Virus record (IMG/VR): IMGVR_UViG_3300020193_000906
Coordinates: 1-30,117 of that record
Reading direction: 5' to 3' (one strand)
Source of the DNA: a virus
DNA length: 30,117 nt
Shown: positions 1-8,065 of the stretch, piece after piece
Position numbering within the stretch: the first letter of the stretch is position 1
Layout of the letters: each line of letters begins with the position of its first letter
Notes under the pieces: model-generated
What the model was told of the DNA's origin: nothing
Database searches by the model: none
The model's input: the letters and a program-made list of their open reading frames with translations, nothing else
Translations under genes and position numbers: made by a program

Positions 1-42
1 AAGCGCATCAGCCACATCCCGACACAGCCTAAGAAGGTATGA
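1..42 (+). CDS. 3' end of an upstream gene (partial)
   Basis: The first 39 bases read in frame 1 as the last 13 residues of a protein ending in IPTQPKKV, with TGA at 40-42. The stop overlaps the terminase ATG at 39 as ATGA, the same coupling used by many gene pairs in this window, which argues that the frame is real. By position it could be the small terminase subunit, but too little is visible to say. Confidence 0.45.
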   Translation, partial: KRISHIPTQPKKV

Positions 43-1694
43 GAGTACGGCTTGGAAAGAATGTCACGGGCAACTTCCGCAAGACGGTTGAACGTGAAAT
101 CATGAAGTTCAGAGGCGATCACTACCTCTGGCACAAGCATATCACCGGCATCAACTTGAACCCGCACCAAGTCCATTGGATGAATGAGATGGACGAGAAG
201 GGTGATAGCCACATGCTGATTGGAAGCCGCCGTATTCGTAAGTCGTTCACAGTTTCGGCTTACTTTCTTGAGGAGGCAATGTGCCTGCCATACAGCGAAG
301 TCAACGTTCATAGCCCTGCCATTGAGCAGAGCAAGCGCAACCTGCGCTACATGAACGATATGGTGATGAATTCAGAGATTGCCCTCGCATACCTTGATGA
401 ACGCCTCGGCGACGGTATCGGCAAGGAGCACATCGAATTCATGAATCGAAGCCTGATTCAAGCCAAAGGTCAGGCGTCATCAGTTGACGGTCTGGGCGCA
501 ACGCACCAATGGCTTGAAGAGTTCGATGATATAGATTGGGAGTCGTTCCTAACCCGCATCTACCCGACTGGCTCGCAAATCAAAGATCAGCATGATTATG
601 GATGCCATAGTGCCTGCCTGCGCGTTATCACGGGCACAATCAAAGGCATCGGCAACATCTACAAGATTGAGCACCCAGAGGAAATCAACGGTAGCGTCAA
701 GCTGAGGTTCAATGTGCTGCCCAAGTTCAACGCTTGGCATGGCGTTGCAATGGGCATCATTCCTGAGAACGACATCAAGTTGTTCCAGGCAATGTCAACG
801 CCGCACCAGTTCGCAAGAACCTACTTGGTGCTGTACGTTGAATCAAGCTCGTTTTACCCCGATAGATGGCTGCGTAACTGCGCCGACAACGAGTACACTC
901 CGATCGATATAGTTCTCGATCCGAAGATCACATACCAGGCAAGAGGTGATGTGACCATTGGCATCGACTGCGCTGGCGCAGGTTCCGGAGAGGATGCGTC
1001 GTCATGGTCTGTTACGTTCACAGAGAAAATTAACAATCAGGTGTTTTGGCTCCACTCACAAGAGTGGGGTGCTAATTCGCGTCCTGAGACCATTATCACC
1101 GATTTGGTGAGGTTGATTGCATTTTTCAGACCAGTTGGCGGGTTTGGCGACGCCTTCGACACCGCATTTTTGTATGATCTCAATCGAGCGCTGCACGATA
1201 ACGGTCTGACTAGGATCGATGTACGTAGGTATGAGAATAAGCAAGGCAAAGACGGCTGGGATGATTGGTACATAAAGCCGCTGCGCTTCACAGGCCCGCA
1301 AAAGCACTTGATGCATGAGAGAATGCAGAAGTACGTGTATGGGTGCATGTTTCGCTACCCGGCGATTGTCGATGATGACAGCCGCTACACGATTGTGCAG
1401 AAGATGTTAAGCCAGTTCGGCAATATCAAAGCTGAACGAATTCCTGGCGGCTACAACAAGTATTCGATGCTCAACAACAAGTTGGGCGATGACGTTGTCG
1501 ATAGTTGTATTGCATCAGTCTGGGCTCAAGAAGAGATTCAAGGTATCATACTACCGGCGGGCGGTTGGGTGCCTCAAATGGGTATCGCCGACCGCAAGTC
1601 GTTCGAGAAGCTTGGTCCCAAGTTCTTGTACGACTCTAGAAAGTACAACAAACCAGATTCGCTGAAGGGAATCTACGACTTGCTGAAAGACTAA
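39..1694 (+). CDS. terL: Terminase large subunit (DNA packaging ATPase-nuclease)
   Basis: This 551-residue protein should be the motor that cuts concatemeric phage DNA and pumps it through the portal. The N-terminal ATPase half has a P-loop-like GSRRIRKS at residues 62-69, where the glycine normally before the lysine is arginine, and a Walker B-like WLEEFDD near residues 158-164. The C-terminal RNase H-like nuclease shows GIDCAGAG with D310, a second acidic site at FGDAFD (D371/D374) and a third at GDDVVDS (D484/D485/D488). The length is normal for the family. The ATG at 39 overlaps the preceding stop (ATGA), and an in-frame TAA at 30-32 rules out a longer start. AAGAAGG lies only one base upstream, too close to be an ideal ribosome site, so coupling to the upstream gene is likely. 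The portal gene follows after one base, as expected. Confidence 0.93.
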   Translation: MRVRLGKNVTGNFRKTVEREIMKFRGDHYLWHKHITGINLNPHQVHWMNEMDEKGDSHMLIGSRRIRKSFTVSAYFLEEAMCLPYSEVNVHSPAIEQSKRNLRYMNDMVMNSEIALAYLDERLGDGIGKEHIEFMNRSLIQAKGQASSVDGLGATHQWLEEFDDIDWESFLTRIYPTGSQIKDQHDYGCHSACLRVITGTIKGIGNIYKIEHPEEINGSVKLRFNVLPKFNAWHGVAMGIIPENDIKLFQAMSTPHQFARTYLVLYVESSSFYPDRWLRNCADNEYTPIDIVLDPKITYQARGDVTIGIDCAGAGSGEDASSWSVTFTEKINNQVFWLHSQEWGANSRPETIITDLVRLIAFFRPVGGFGDAFDTAFLYDLNRALHDNGLTRIDVRRYENKQGKDGWDDWYIKPLRFTGPQKHLMHERMQKYVYGCMFRYPAIVDDDSRYTIVQKMLSQFGNIKAERIPGGYNKYSMLNNKLGDDVVDSCIASVWAQEEIQGIILPAGGWVPQMGIADRKSFEKLGPKFLYDSRKYNKPDSLKGIYDLLKD

Positions 1695-1695
1695 A

Positions 1696-3264
1696 ATGAC
1701 CAAGCTCACGAAAACAAATAAGGTGCTTGTCGAAGATCCCAAGGGTAATCCTTTGATCGTTGATAAAGACGCTCCTGTGCAAGAGGTGTGGGTCAATTCT
1801 GGGGGATCGTTCAACACGACCCCACTGATGATCAACGTCGGTTTGCAGCCGTTCAAGCTGCCTGAAGCCAACCGTCAGCAGCTTCTAGATGAGGCATACC
1901 GTCTTTGGAAGTTCGACCCGCTTGGCGGCAACATCATCCACACAAGTTCGTACTTTACCCTTGGTCGCGGACTCATCTTTGAGTTCGATGATAAAGTGGC
2001 TCAGTACTACGCAGTTAAGTTCTTCAAAAAGAACAAGCTTGAAGTGAGGCTGCGTTCTGCATCAGATGAATTGAGTGCATTCGGCGAAGTCTACATGTGG
2101 CTGAGGCCGAAGAAGGCTGAGACCAAGATCGGAAACCGTGTTATCTGGCGACCGGGTGACACTCAAGTCACTTTCATCCCGCCACAGAACATCAGTAACA
2201 TTGAGACTGCTGAAGAGGACGTTGGTGACATCTACAACTACATTTTTGAGTACTCCGAGGGTGACTATAAACAGCGCACCCGCACAATCCCGGATATCTC
2301 GAAGTATGACTACGAAAGCGATGCCGATGAAACCGGCTGCGTCGTTCAAATTAAGCTGAATTCGGGCAATATGGACGTTTTCGGCCAATCTGACTTGATT
2401 CCCATCAAAGAGTGGTTGGACAACTACCAAGAGTTCCTGCGCGACGGCGTTGTCATCAACAAGCTGTATCGTTCACCGTGCTTTGACATCAGTATCAAGG
2501 ACGGTACGCCAGATGAAGTGTCGGCAGCCATTTCGCGCTACCGTGGGTGGTCGATTGGCTCGAATCCTGTCCACAATGACCGCGAGGAGTGGAAGATTCT
2601 TGAGTTCAAGGGGCCGGCGTCGCATAACGAAGAGGCTCGTCGTGCCATCTTGCTGATTATTGCCGCTGGCGTCAATTTCGCAGAGTTCATGCTTGCTGAC
2701 GGCAGCAATAGCAACCTTGCGACATCGAAGACGCAGCAATTGCCTGTCATCAAGAAGTTTGAAGACCGGCAAGACCTGTGGGCGCACTATATGATGATGG
2801 TCTTCCAGTTTGTACTGACCGTCAAGTCAAAGTATGGCATCAACTCTGGTTTGACCATTGAAACCGACGACGAAGGGGATGCAAAGCCCTTCACTGGCAG
2901 AGTTGAGTTCCCCACCATCTCGCAGGACAAGGATCTTGAGGTTGCGCAAACCAACAAGCTCGGACTCGAAGGCGGCTACTTGTCGCCGCGCACTGCTGCT
3001 GCTAGATTGAACTTGAACTACGATCGTCAGCTCGATGAGATGGATCGTGACATTCAGAAGCAGTCAGAGATCATGCAAAAGAAGGTCGATGTCGGTATGG
3101 TGCTCGATCCCACCGAACCTACGCCAGATGAGGCATCGAAGTCTGAAACTGCGCTTGCAAACGCTGCTACAGCGGCGAGCGAGCGTGAATCAAGAGCTGG
3201 CGACGTTGAAATACGCCCTCGGCGCGATAGAAGCCGTGAAACAGGCGGGAGTCGTTCCAGTTGA
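1696..3264 (+). CDS. Portal protein
   Basis: This 522-residue protein follows terminase by one base and fits the portal family: a dodecameric ring at one capsid vertex that forms the DNA channel and docks terminase and neck. Typical features are the FGQSDLIPIKEWLDNY helix near residues 230-245, a long helical middle, and a YLSPRTAAARLNLNYD segment near residues 430-450 that resembles the late portal helix. The last 28 residues are odd: they become very arginine-, serine- and glycine-rich (PRRDRSRETGG). This begins right at a tandem GAGC GAGC at 3177-3184. In the +1 frame the same DNA reads as a natural helical tail (ELATLKYALGAIEAV) ending at TAG 3269-3271. A 4-bp duplication has probably shifted the frame. 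The portal call is from gene order plus sequence character. Confidence 0.9.
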   Translation: MTKLTKTNKVLVEDPKGNPLIVDKDAPVQEVWVNSGGSFNTTPLMINVGLQPFKLPEANRQQLLDEAYRLWKFDPLGGNIIHTSSYFTLGRGLIFEFDDKVAQYYAVKFFKKNKLEVRLRSASDELSAFGEVYMWLRPKKAETKIGNRVIWRPGDTQVTFIPPQNISNIETAEEDVGDIYNYIFEYSEGDYKQRTRTIPDISKYDYESDADETGCVVQIKLNSGNMDVFGQSDLIPIKEWLDNYQEFLRDGVVINKLYRSPCFDISIKDGTPDEVSAAISRYRGWSIGSNPVHNDREEWKILEFKGPASHNEEARRAILLIIAAGVNFAEFMLADGSNSNLATSKTQQLPVIKKFEDRQDLWAHYMMMVFQFVLTVKSKYGINSGLTIETDDEGDAKPFTGRVEFPTISQDKDLEVAQTNKLGLEGGYLSPRTAAARLNLNYDRQLDEMDRDIQKQSEIMQKKVDVGMVLDPTEPTPDEASKSETALANAATAASERESRAGDVEIRPRRDRSRETGGSRSS

Positions 3265-3731
3265 TGTTTAGAATTGGCGGTAAGCTATACCGCGAGCACT
3301 ACATGTGCTTTCACTTCCATCGGGAGAATATCTACTCAGCTTGGCAGTTGATCGGAATGTACTCGGCCTATCACAAGGATGCTAGGTCGAGATACATCTT
3401 CGATTATAAGTATTTCGAGAAGCACTTCAATAAAGAGTGCGAAAAAGCTGGCGATCTGTGCGGAACAGAAGATTTCTTGCTGAGTTGGCGTCAGAAGCAT
3501 ATTGAGCTGAATAGCGTCATTTCGAAGACTGTGAAAATCTGCAATGGCTTTATGACTCCTAATTCCAATCTTCAAGAAATGTGCAATCAGTATCTGGGAA
3601 CGAGGGATCCTGTGAAGATGGCGAAAGTGGCCATCATGCTTAGGAGTCCAGGAAGATTCTATCCGATTGTTTTTGATAATAGGATTTACCGCGATGAGCG
3701 CGAACACCTAAAGAACGCGAACGAGATATGA
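3264..3731 (+). CDS. Uncharacterised protein between portal and protease
   Basis: This 155-residue protein is not recognised. I chose ATG 3264, which overlaps the portal stop as TGATG; an in-frame TTG one codon earlier is less likely. The sequence is rich in aromatic and basic residues near the N-terminus (YREHYMCFHFHRENIY) and has five scattered cysteines with no clear metal motif. There is no signal peptide or membrane segment, so it is probably a soluble cytoplasmic protein. Its stop overlaps the next start as ATGA. Its position inside the packaging/head operon suggests a morphogenesis helper or a small cargo gene; nothing in the sequence decides between these. Confidence 0.75.
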   Translation: MFRIGGKLYREHYMCFHFHRENIYSAWQLIGMYSAYHKDARSRYIFDYKYFEKHFNKECEKAGDLCGTEDFLLSWRQKHIELNSVISKTVKICNGFMTPNSNLQEMCNQYLGTRDPVKMAKVAIMLRSPGRFYPIVFDNRIYRDEREHLKNANEI

Positions 3732-4966
3732 GTTCAACAGAGCAGAATATCGGTTTCGAGCTTCTTTCGCACAATGTCAGTGAGATCACTGACAAAGATG
3801 TGTGGAAGACGTCTGATGGTGTTATTGCGCTCAACGATGACGTTGTCCAAGAGATGACTAAGGACGACGAGAATCCATTCTTTGTTGAGTTTGTCGGCCT
3901 CTATGAAGGCTTGAGCAACAACGATAGAATCTACACCGCACCGGCTGTCAAGTCGTGCGTTGACGCCATGGTAGGCGTGAACATGTACAAGGGCCATGAA
4001 GAGCCTGGTACGCAGAGCTGGAAGTACCGCGAACCTGTCGGTAGAATCATCGCTGCTAGAGAGCAGGTAATTGACGTCGAAGGCAAGAAAGTACTCGCCG
4101 CCATTGGAAAGGCTTACATCTCTAATGCAGATGGCAAGCTGCGTAATGACATCAAGAAGAAGATGGCTGGTAGCGTTTCAATCCTTGGCACTGCCAGGAT
4201 GACTAGAACGGGTACTGAGACTACCCGAAACGTTACCCATCTTGTGAAGCCTTTGAAGAGTGTGGATTTCTGCAATCCGGGTGCAGGCGGTCTAGTTCAC
4301 GCTGGAGTGACAGCTATTGTATCTGAGATGGTAGTTACCACAATTGGAACTGAAACCATAACTGAGGACACGATGACTAAGAAGCTCACCAAGGAAGAGC
4401 TGCTCGCCGAATACAAGACCGAAATTATGGCTCTTGTTGGTGAGCAGTCGGCGACTGAGATTCAGGAGATCGCGAATTCGACTCGTGAACTGGTGCGGGA
4501 GCGCGAAAAGTTCAAGGATGAGAAGGCGGCGATGGCTGCTGAGGTCGCTGAGATGCAGGCTGCTGTTCAGTCCGCTAAGGACGAGTCAACTTCATGGCAG
4601 AGGCGTTTCGAAGACGAGCGTAACGCTCGAATCGAAGGCGACCTGAAGGTTTACATGGCCGAGCAGGTTGTTGAGATGAAGGCCAAGCCCGGCAATGACG
4701 CCAAACTGGTTGATGTCGCTATGAAGCGCGTCACTATTAAGGTTGTCGAGGGCGACCTGGAGAAGAGCAAGGCGGCTTTGAGTGACGGCATGGGTGCCGC
4801 TTACGCCGAGATCGCCGAACTGGCTGAGATGGTCGGTGGCGAGCGCGCCACTGCCGCTCGTCGCACACACACCGATAACCCGCCCGCTCGTAAGGGTGGC
4901 GCGAAGCTTGATACCATTTTGGCTTCAAGCATCGTTGATGCACGCGCCAAGCGTGCTGGCAACTGA
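3728..4966 (+). CDS. Prohead protease fused to scaffold domain
   Basis: The 412-residue protein has two parts. Residues 1 to about 205 look like a phage prohead serine protease: a likely catalytic histidine in YKGHEEPG (H90), the serine strand AGSVSILG (S149/S151), and a following LKSVDFC strand. Such enzymes degrade scaffold and trim head proteins at maturation. Residues about 216-412 are highly charged, alanine- and glutamate-rich and predicted coiled coil (EELLAEYK, ELVREREKFKDEKAAM), as expected for a scaffold that fills the prohead. The gene starts with an ATGA overlap and is followed by cement and capsid genes. The fused arrangement resembles lambda C/Nu3, and an internal start for a separate scaffold is listed on its own. 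The family assignment is by motif and position, not by search. Confidence 0.85.
   Translation: MSSTEQNIGFELLSHNVSEITDKDVWKTSDGVIALNDDVVQEMTKDDENPFFVEFVGLYEGLSNNDRIYTAPAVKSCVDAMVGVNMYKGHEEPGTQSWKYREPVGRIIAAREQVIDVEGKKVLAAIGKAYISNADGKLRNDIKKKMAGSVSILGTARMTRTGTETTRNVTHLVKPLKSVDFCNPGAGGLVHAGVTAIVSEMVVTTIGTETITEDTMTKKLTKEELLAEYKTEIMALVGEQSATEIQEIANSTRELVREREKFKDEKAAMAAEVAEMQAAVQSAKDESTSWQRRFEDERNARIEGDLKVYMAEQVVEMKAKPGNDAKLVDVAMKRVTIKVVEGDLEKSKAALSDGMGAAYAEIAELAEMVGGERATAARRTHTDNPPARKGGAKLDTILASSIVDARAKRAGN
4373..4966 (+). CDS. Candidate nested scaffold protein (internal start)
   Basis: An in-frame ATG at 4373 (residue 216 of the protease gene) is preceded by GAGG at 4364-4367 with 5 bases of spacing, a better ribosome site than the main gene has. 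It would produce a 197-residue protein beginning MTKKLTKEELLAEYK that consists only of the coiled-coil scaffold region. Making free scaffold from inside the protease gene is known for lambda Nu3. Expression here is inferred from the start signal and domain boundary only. Confidence 0.6.
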   Translation: MTKKLTKEELLAEYKTEIMALVGEQSATEIQEIANSTRELVREREKFKDEKAAMAAEVAEMQAAVQSAKDESTSWQRRFEDERNARIEGDLKVYMAEQVVEMKAKPGNDAKLVDVAMKRVTIKVVEGDLEKSKAALSDGMGAAYAEIAELAEMVGGERATAARRTHTDNPPARKGGAKLDTILASSIVDARAKRAGN

Positions 4967-4987
4967 TCACAGTAGGAGAAACATCAA

Positions 4988-5521
4988 ATGGCTAAGAACT
5001 TTCGTCAGCAGGGTAACTCGATCACGATCAGTGGCGTGACGAGTGGTACAATCGTGGGCGGTAGCCTCTACCGTCGCACGGGTAGCGCGGCGACCGGCAG
5101 AGCCTGGATCGGTGTTGTCGAGGATGACATCACTGGTTCAACGGTCCAACTGACTACGCTGGACGGTCGTCCGATTCAGATCGGCGACGGCGTTGCAGCT
5201 GAGTCACAGACGGGCACCGGCAAGGGTGACATGACCATCGCGGGCGTGTTTACCTTCCGCCTGCCTGCTTCCGGTACGCTTGTCGTTGATGGCGACCCGC
5301 TTTGGGCGCAGTTCACGAGCAACGTGGCCTCGGGCGTCACCGATAACGTCATCGGCGATGTTTGGATGGGTGCCATCAGTGGCGCTCTTGTCGGGTTCGC
5401 GGTTGGCGGTAACTACACGGCCACCACGGTCCCCTTCACTGGAATGAACGTGGTTGACGTCAAGCTCACCGGCTTGCCGCTGCACGGTCTGGCTGCGATC
5501 GCCCCCGCGACGCTGGCGTGA
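4988..5521 (+). CDS. Capsid cement (decoration) protein, DUF2190-like
   Basis: This 177-residue protein begins MAKNFRQQGNSITISG, the typical opening of DUF2190-type capsid cement proteins, and is rich in glycine, threonine and valine in short beta strands. Such proteins bind the outside of the expanded capsid and stabilise it against internal DNA pressure. It lies directly before the major capsid gene, the usual place. A good Shine-Dalgarno AGGAGA (4974-4979) stands 8 bases before the ATG, fitting high expression. Codon use is rich in GC-ending codons compared with neighbouring genes, as in the capsid gene. Confidence 0.82.
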   Translation: MAKNFRQQGNSITISGVTSGTIVGGSLYRRTGSAATGRAWIGVVEDDITGSTVQLTTLDGRPIQIGDGVAAESQTGTGKGDMTIAGVFTFRLPASGTLVVDGDPLWAQFTSNVASGVTDNVIGDVWMGAISGALVGFAVGGNYTATTVPFTGMNVVDVKLTGLPLHGLAAIAPATLA

Positions 5522-5544
5522 TCTAACAAAAGAGGACAACTCAG

Positions 5545-6546
5545 ATGGGCAAGCTTTTCAAGGATAATGTCAACTTCCGCAATGGCCAGATGGTCATTGA
5601 GGAAGATGGTCAGGTGCAGGAAATCATCGCGACTTCCGACACCAAGCAGTTCTTCACGACTGCGGTCAATGAGTTCTTCATGCAGAACGATAACTCTGCC
5701 GACATCGGTTGGCAGGACATCTTCCGCGTGATCCCTGGCCGTGGTCATGGTGAACTGTTCCCCTTCCGCCCCTCACAGGTGGTGACGCAGCTTTCAGGCG
5801 CTAACGAGCCGGCTACGTTCAACGCCGCTGAGGATGCGGCCTCGGCTGGTGCTTACGGCATCATGTTCACCGAGGTTGGTGAGAACGGCGAGATCAAGTT
5901 CAACCGAGTCACGTCGGCTGAGAAGTACGTTCGTCACGTCAAGTACGGCGCTGCTATCGGCTACTCGAACGAGTGGTTCACCGATGGCCAGATGGGCCTG
6001 ATCGAGATGGTGACGGAGGACTTCCGTTCGGCTGCGAATGACAAGATGGCCGCCATTCACTATGGCGCTATCTTGGCGTCGGTCAGCTCTGGCCTCAGTG
6101 GCACGACTAGCTTCAGCGGCACGGGTACGTCAAACGTGGCGAAGATGATCAACACGTTGAATGAAGCTTCAACGACCATGCGCCGCAACCGTCACCGTCC
6201 TGACGTCCTGCTGGTCCCGCCGGAGTGTGAGCCTCTCGCCAAGCTGGCCATGACCACGCCGGGCGACTTTGGTGTCGGTAGCGCTGCGCGCAACGAGGTG
6301 ACTGGCCGCATGAGGCTGATCGTGACGGAGTACATCCCGTCTGGCACGGCCTACATGATCGAGTCCAAGAAGCGCCTCATCAGCACGAACCGCTTGCCGC
6401 TGAGCCTGGGTAACTTCCAGGATCTGCTGCATGATGCGGAGGTGATGGTTGGCAAGTTCCGTCGTGGCGTCCTCGTCGGTGAGGCTGCTGTGATCAGGGG
6501 CTTGTCGAGCATCCCGACGACCGTTGTGTCGGTGAGCGATTTCTGA
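5545..6546 (+). CDS. Major capsid protein (HK97-fold)
   Basis: This 333-residue protein follows cement and precedes a strong terminator, the normal setting of the most abundant head protein. It has an N-arm with an acidic segment (MVIEEDGQVQE), an E-loop-like stretch around residues 60-90, a long helix region (MGLIEMVTEDFRSAANDKMA) near residues 148-170, and late beta strands with PDVLLVPPE and YMIESKKRLI that resemble the A-domain of HK97-type coat proteins. There is no long N-terminal delta domain, consistent with a separate scaffold. Shine-Dalgarno AGAGG lies at 5531-5535. Codons are strongly biased to C/G endings, as in highly expressed genes. Confidence 0.88.
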   Translation: MGKLFKDNVNFRNGQMVIEEDGQVQEIIATSDTKQFFTTAVNEFFMQNDNSADIGWQDIFRVIPGRGHGELFPFRPSQVVTQLSGANEPATFNAAEDAASAGAYGIMFTEVGENGEIKFNRVTSAEKYVRHVKYGAAIGYSNEWFTDGQMGLIEMVTEDFRSAANDKMAAIHYGAILASVSSGLSGTTSFSGTGTSNVAKMINTLNEASTTMRRNRHRPDVLLVPPECEPLAKLAMTTPGDFGVGSAARNEVTGRMRLIVTEYIPSGTAYMIESKKRLISTNRLPLSLGNFQDLLHDAEVMVGKFRRGVLVGEAAVIRGLSSIPTTVVSVSDF

Positions 6547-6563
6547 TACCGTAGTTAGAAGAG

Positions 6564-6607
6564 CCAGCCCTGCCGTCAAACCACACACGGCGGGGCTGGT
6601 TTGTTTT
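6564..6607 (+). terminator. Intrinsic terminator after the capsid gene
   Basis: A 13-bp stem (CCAGCCCTGCCGT at 6564-6576 with ACGGCGGGGCTGG at 6587-6599, one G-T wobble) closes a 10-base loop and is followed by a T-rich run interrupted by one G. This is a textbook rho-independent terminator 17 bases after the capsid stop. Confidence 0.93.
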
Positions 6608-6681
6608 CGTAGCTTCATTATGAAGTGCTTCTAATAGCTATGCTTGAATGGTAGTCACTATCAGTAAAAGCTAGAACGAAA
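6608..6681 (+). promoter_or_regulatory. Intergenic stretch with palindrome, possible promoter
   Basis: After the terminator a new transcript would have to start to express the glycosyltransferase unless read-through suffices. The stretch holds a palindrome CTTCAT-T-ATGAAG (6613-6625) and the decamer TAGTCACTAT (6652-6661), which recurs with one change after the second terminator (12590-12599). I see no good sigma-70 -35/-10 pair. The following gene has only a weak ribosome site. Confidence 0.3.
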
Positions 6682-8064
6682 ATGACTCATAACAAAATCA
6701 AGATTCTGTTCATGTCCGATTGGGGTGACACCGGCTTTGGTACTGTCGGTCGTGAGCTTTGCGCTAGGCTCGCTTCGATGGACACTTTCGAGGTGCACTA
6801 TCTTGGGTGGCACGCCAACCCAAATCACCTTGAGCAAGCCCGCTCGATGGGCATTCATCTGCACACAACGCAGTTTTGGACTGGCGAGGACCAGTTCGGC
6901 AAGAATAGCTTCAATGCTATCATTGACAATGTCAAGCCAAAGGTGGTTCTGACGCTTGGCGACCCGTGGATGACTGACCATGTGGCTGTTTGCAGGGCGC
7001 GTGATAGCTTCATGTGGCTTGCTTACGTGCCGATTGACCGTGACGTTATCTCAATCCCGTGGCAATCATCATTGCGCAAGCCGGACTGCCTTGTGACCTT
7101 CAGCAAGTTCGGTCAAGAAATTGTCGAACAGCAAGTGCCGTTCCGTGCGCCGCGACTGATTTTGCATGGTGTTGACAAGGTGACCTTCCGCCCATGGTAT
7201 CCGGAAGGCACAAATGAGAATACTGATCACGATGAGCTGATGACTAAGCGTAAAGGCATGACTCTCGGCAAGGAGTTTGCCGATAAGTTCATCGTCGGCT
7301 TCGTTGGTCGAAATCAGGTCCGTAAGGGCATTCCCCGTGTTGCAAAGGCTTTCAAGGCGTTCAACTGCAAGACTTGGGTCGAACGCCAAGAGGTCAACAT
7401 TAGCGACCCCAAGACGGGTGAAATCGCGCAAACGATGACGGCAAATGAGTTCTGCCGCGATAAGCAGTGCTTCCGCTGCGATGTGTGCCCGGCGTTCCAG
7501 CAGCGCGAAGAGACTGAGAAGTCAATCATCTATCTGCACACGACACGCGGCGATGGTGCCGATGTGCACGATAGACCCGGCATTGGCTGGAGAATCGATG
7601 AGATCTTCTATCGTCTCGATCTGAACGGTCGCGTTGCCATCACGCCTGGTTACAAGGCTCTGCACGGTTTGCCTCGCGCAGCGCTCGCTCAGATCATGAA
7701 CTGCTTCGATGTCCACTGCTTCTTGTCGCACAGCGAAGGCTTTGGACTGCCGATTGTAGAAACGCTGTCGTGCGGCGTGCCGACTCTCGTCACCGACTAC
7801 AGCTCGATGCCTGAACTTGTTTCTAAGGGTGGCGGCTCCACGGTTGCCGTCCGCGACTACGACATGTTCGTCACTTGGGAGAACGAGTGGGCGAACGCTG
7901 ATATTGGTGATGCTGCTGATAAGATCAACAAGGTGTTTGTTGACAAAGAGTATGCGGCACAGATGAGGAAAGATGCAGCGGCGAACGATTACGCCCCGAC
8001 TTGGGATGTAGTCGCCATCCAGTTTAAAGACCTGATTCTCGAAGCACTCAACAAGAGAGGCTGA
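6682..8064 (+). CDS. GT4-type glycosyltransferase with cysteine-cluster insert
   Basis: This 460-residue protein looks like a retaining GT-B glycosyltransferase of the GT4 kind. The N-terminus KILFMSDWGDTGFG resembles the acceptor-domain opening. The C-terminal nucleotide-sugar domain has HSEGFGLPIVETLSCG with the EX7E pair E352/E360, then PTLVTDYSSMPEL. An unusual insert in the second domain contains C258, C263, C266 and C269 (C-x4-C-x2-C-x2-C), suggesting a bound zinc or iron-sulfur cluster. The gene sits between the major capsid and neck genes and is followed after one base by small membrane-protein genes. It may glycosylate a virion protein, phage DNA or a host surface glycan; the sequence does not show which. 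There is no membrane segment or signal peptide, so it should act in the cytoplasm. The start ATG 6682 has no strong Shine-Dalgarno. Confidence 0.87.
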   Translation: MTHNKIKILFMSDWGDTGFGTVGRELCARLASMDTFEVHYLGWHANPNHLEQARSMGIHLHTTQFWTGEDQFGKNSFNAIIDNVKPKVVLTLGDPWMTDHVAVCRARDSFMWLAYVPIDRDVISIPWQSSLRKPDCLVTFSKFGQEIVEQQVPFRAPRLILHGVDKVTFRPWYPEGTNENTDHDELMTKRKGMTLGKEFADKFIVGFVGRNQVRKGIPRVAKAFKAFNCKTWVERQEVNISDPKTGEIAQTMTANEFCRDKQCFRCDVCPAFQQREETEKSIIYLHTTRGDGADVHDRPGIGWRIDEIFYRLDLNGRVAITPGYKALHGLPRAALAQIMNCFDVHCFLSHSEGFGLPIVETLSCGVPTLVTDYSSMPELVSKGGGSTVAVRDYDMFVTWENEWANADIGDAADKINKVFVDKEYAAQMRKDAAANDYAPTWDVVAIQFKDLILEALNKRG

Positions 8065-8065
8065 T

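Noticed and set aside
3035-3184. The +1 frame before the GAGC duplication as a separate overlapping gene
   Set aside because: This part reads as an Arg/Ser/Cys-rich shadow of the portal frame; only the part after 3185 looks like coding sequence, which fits a frameshift in the portal better than a separate gene.
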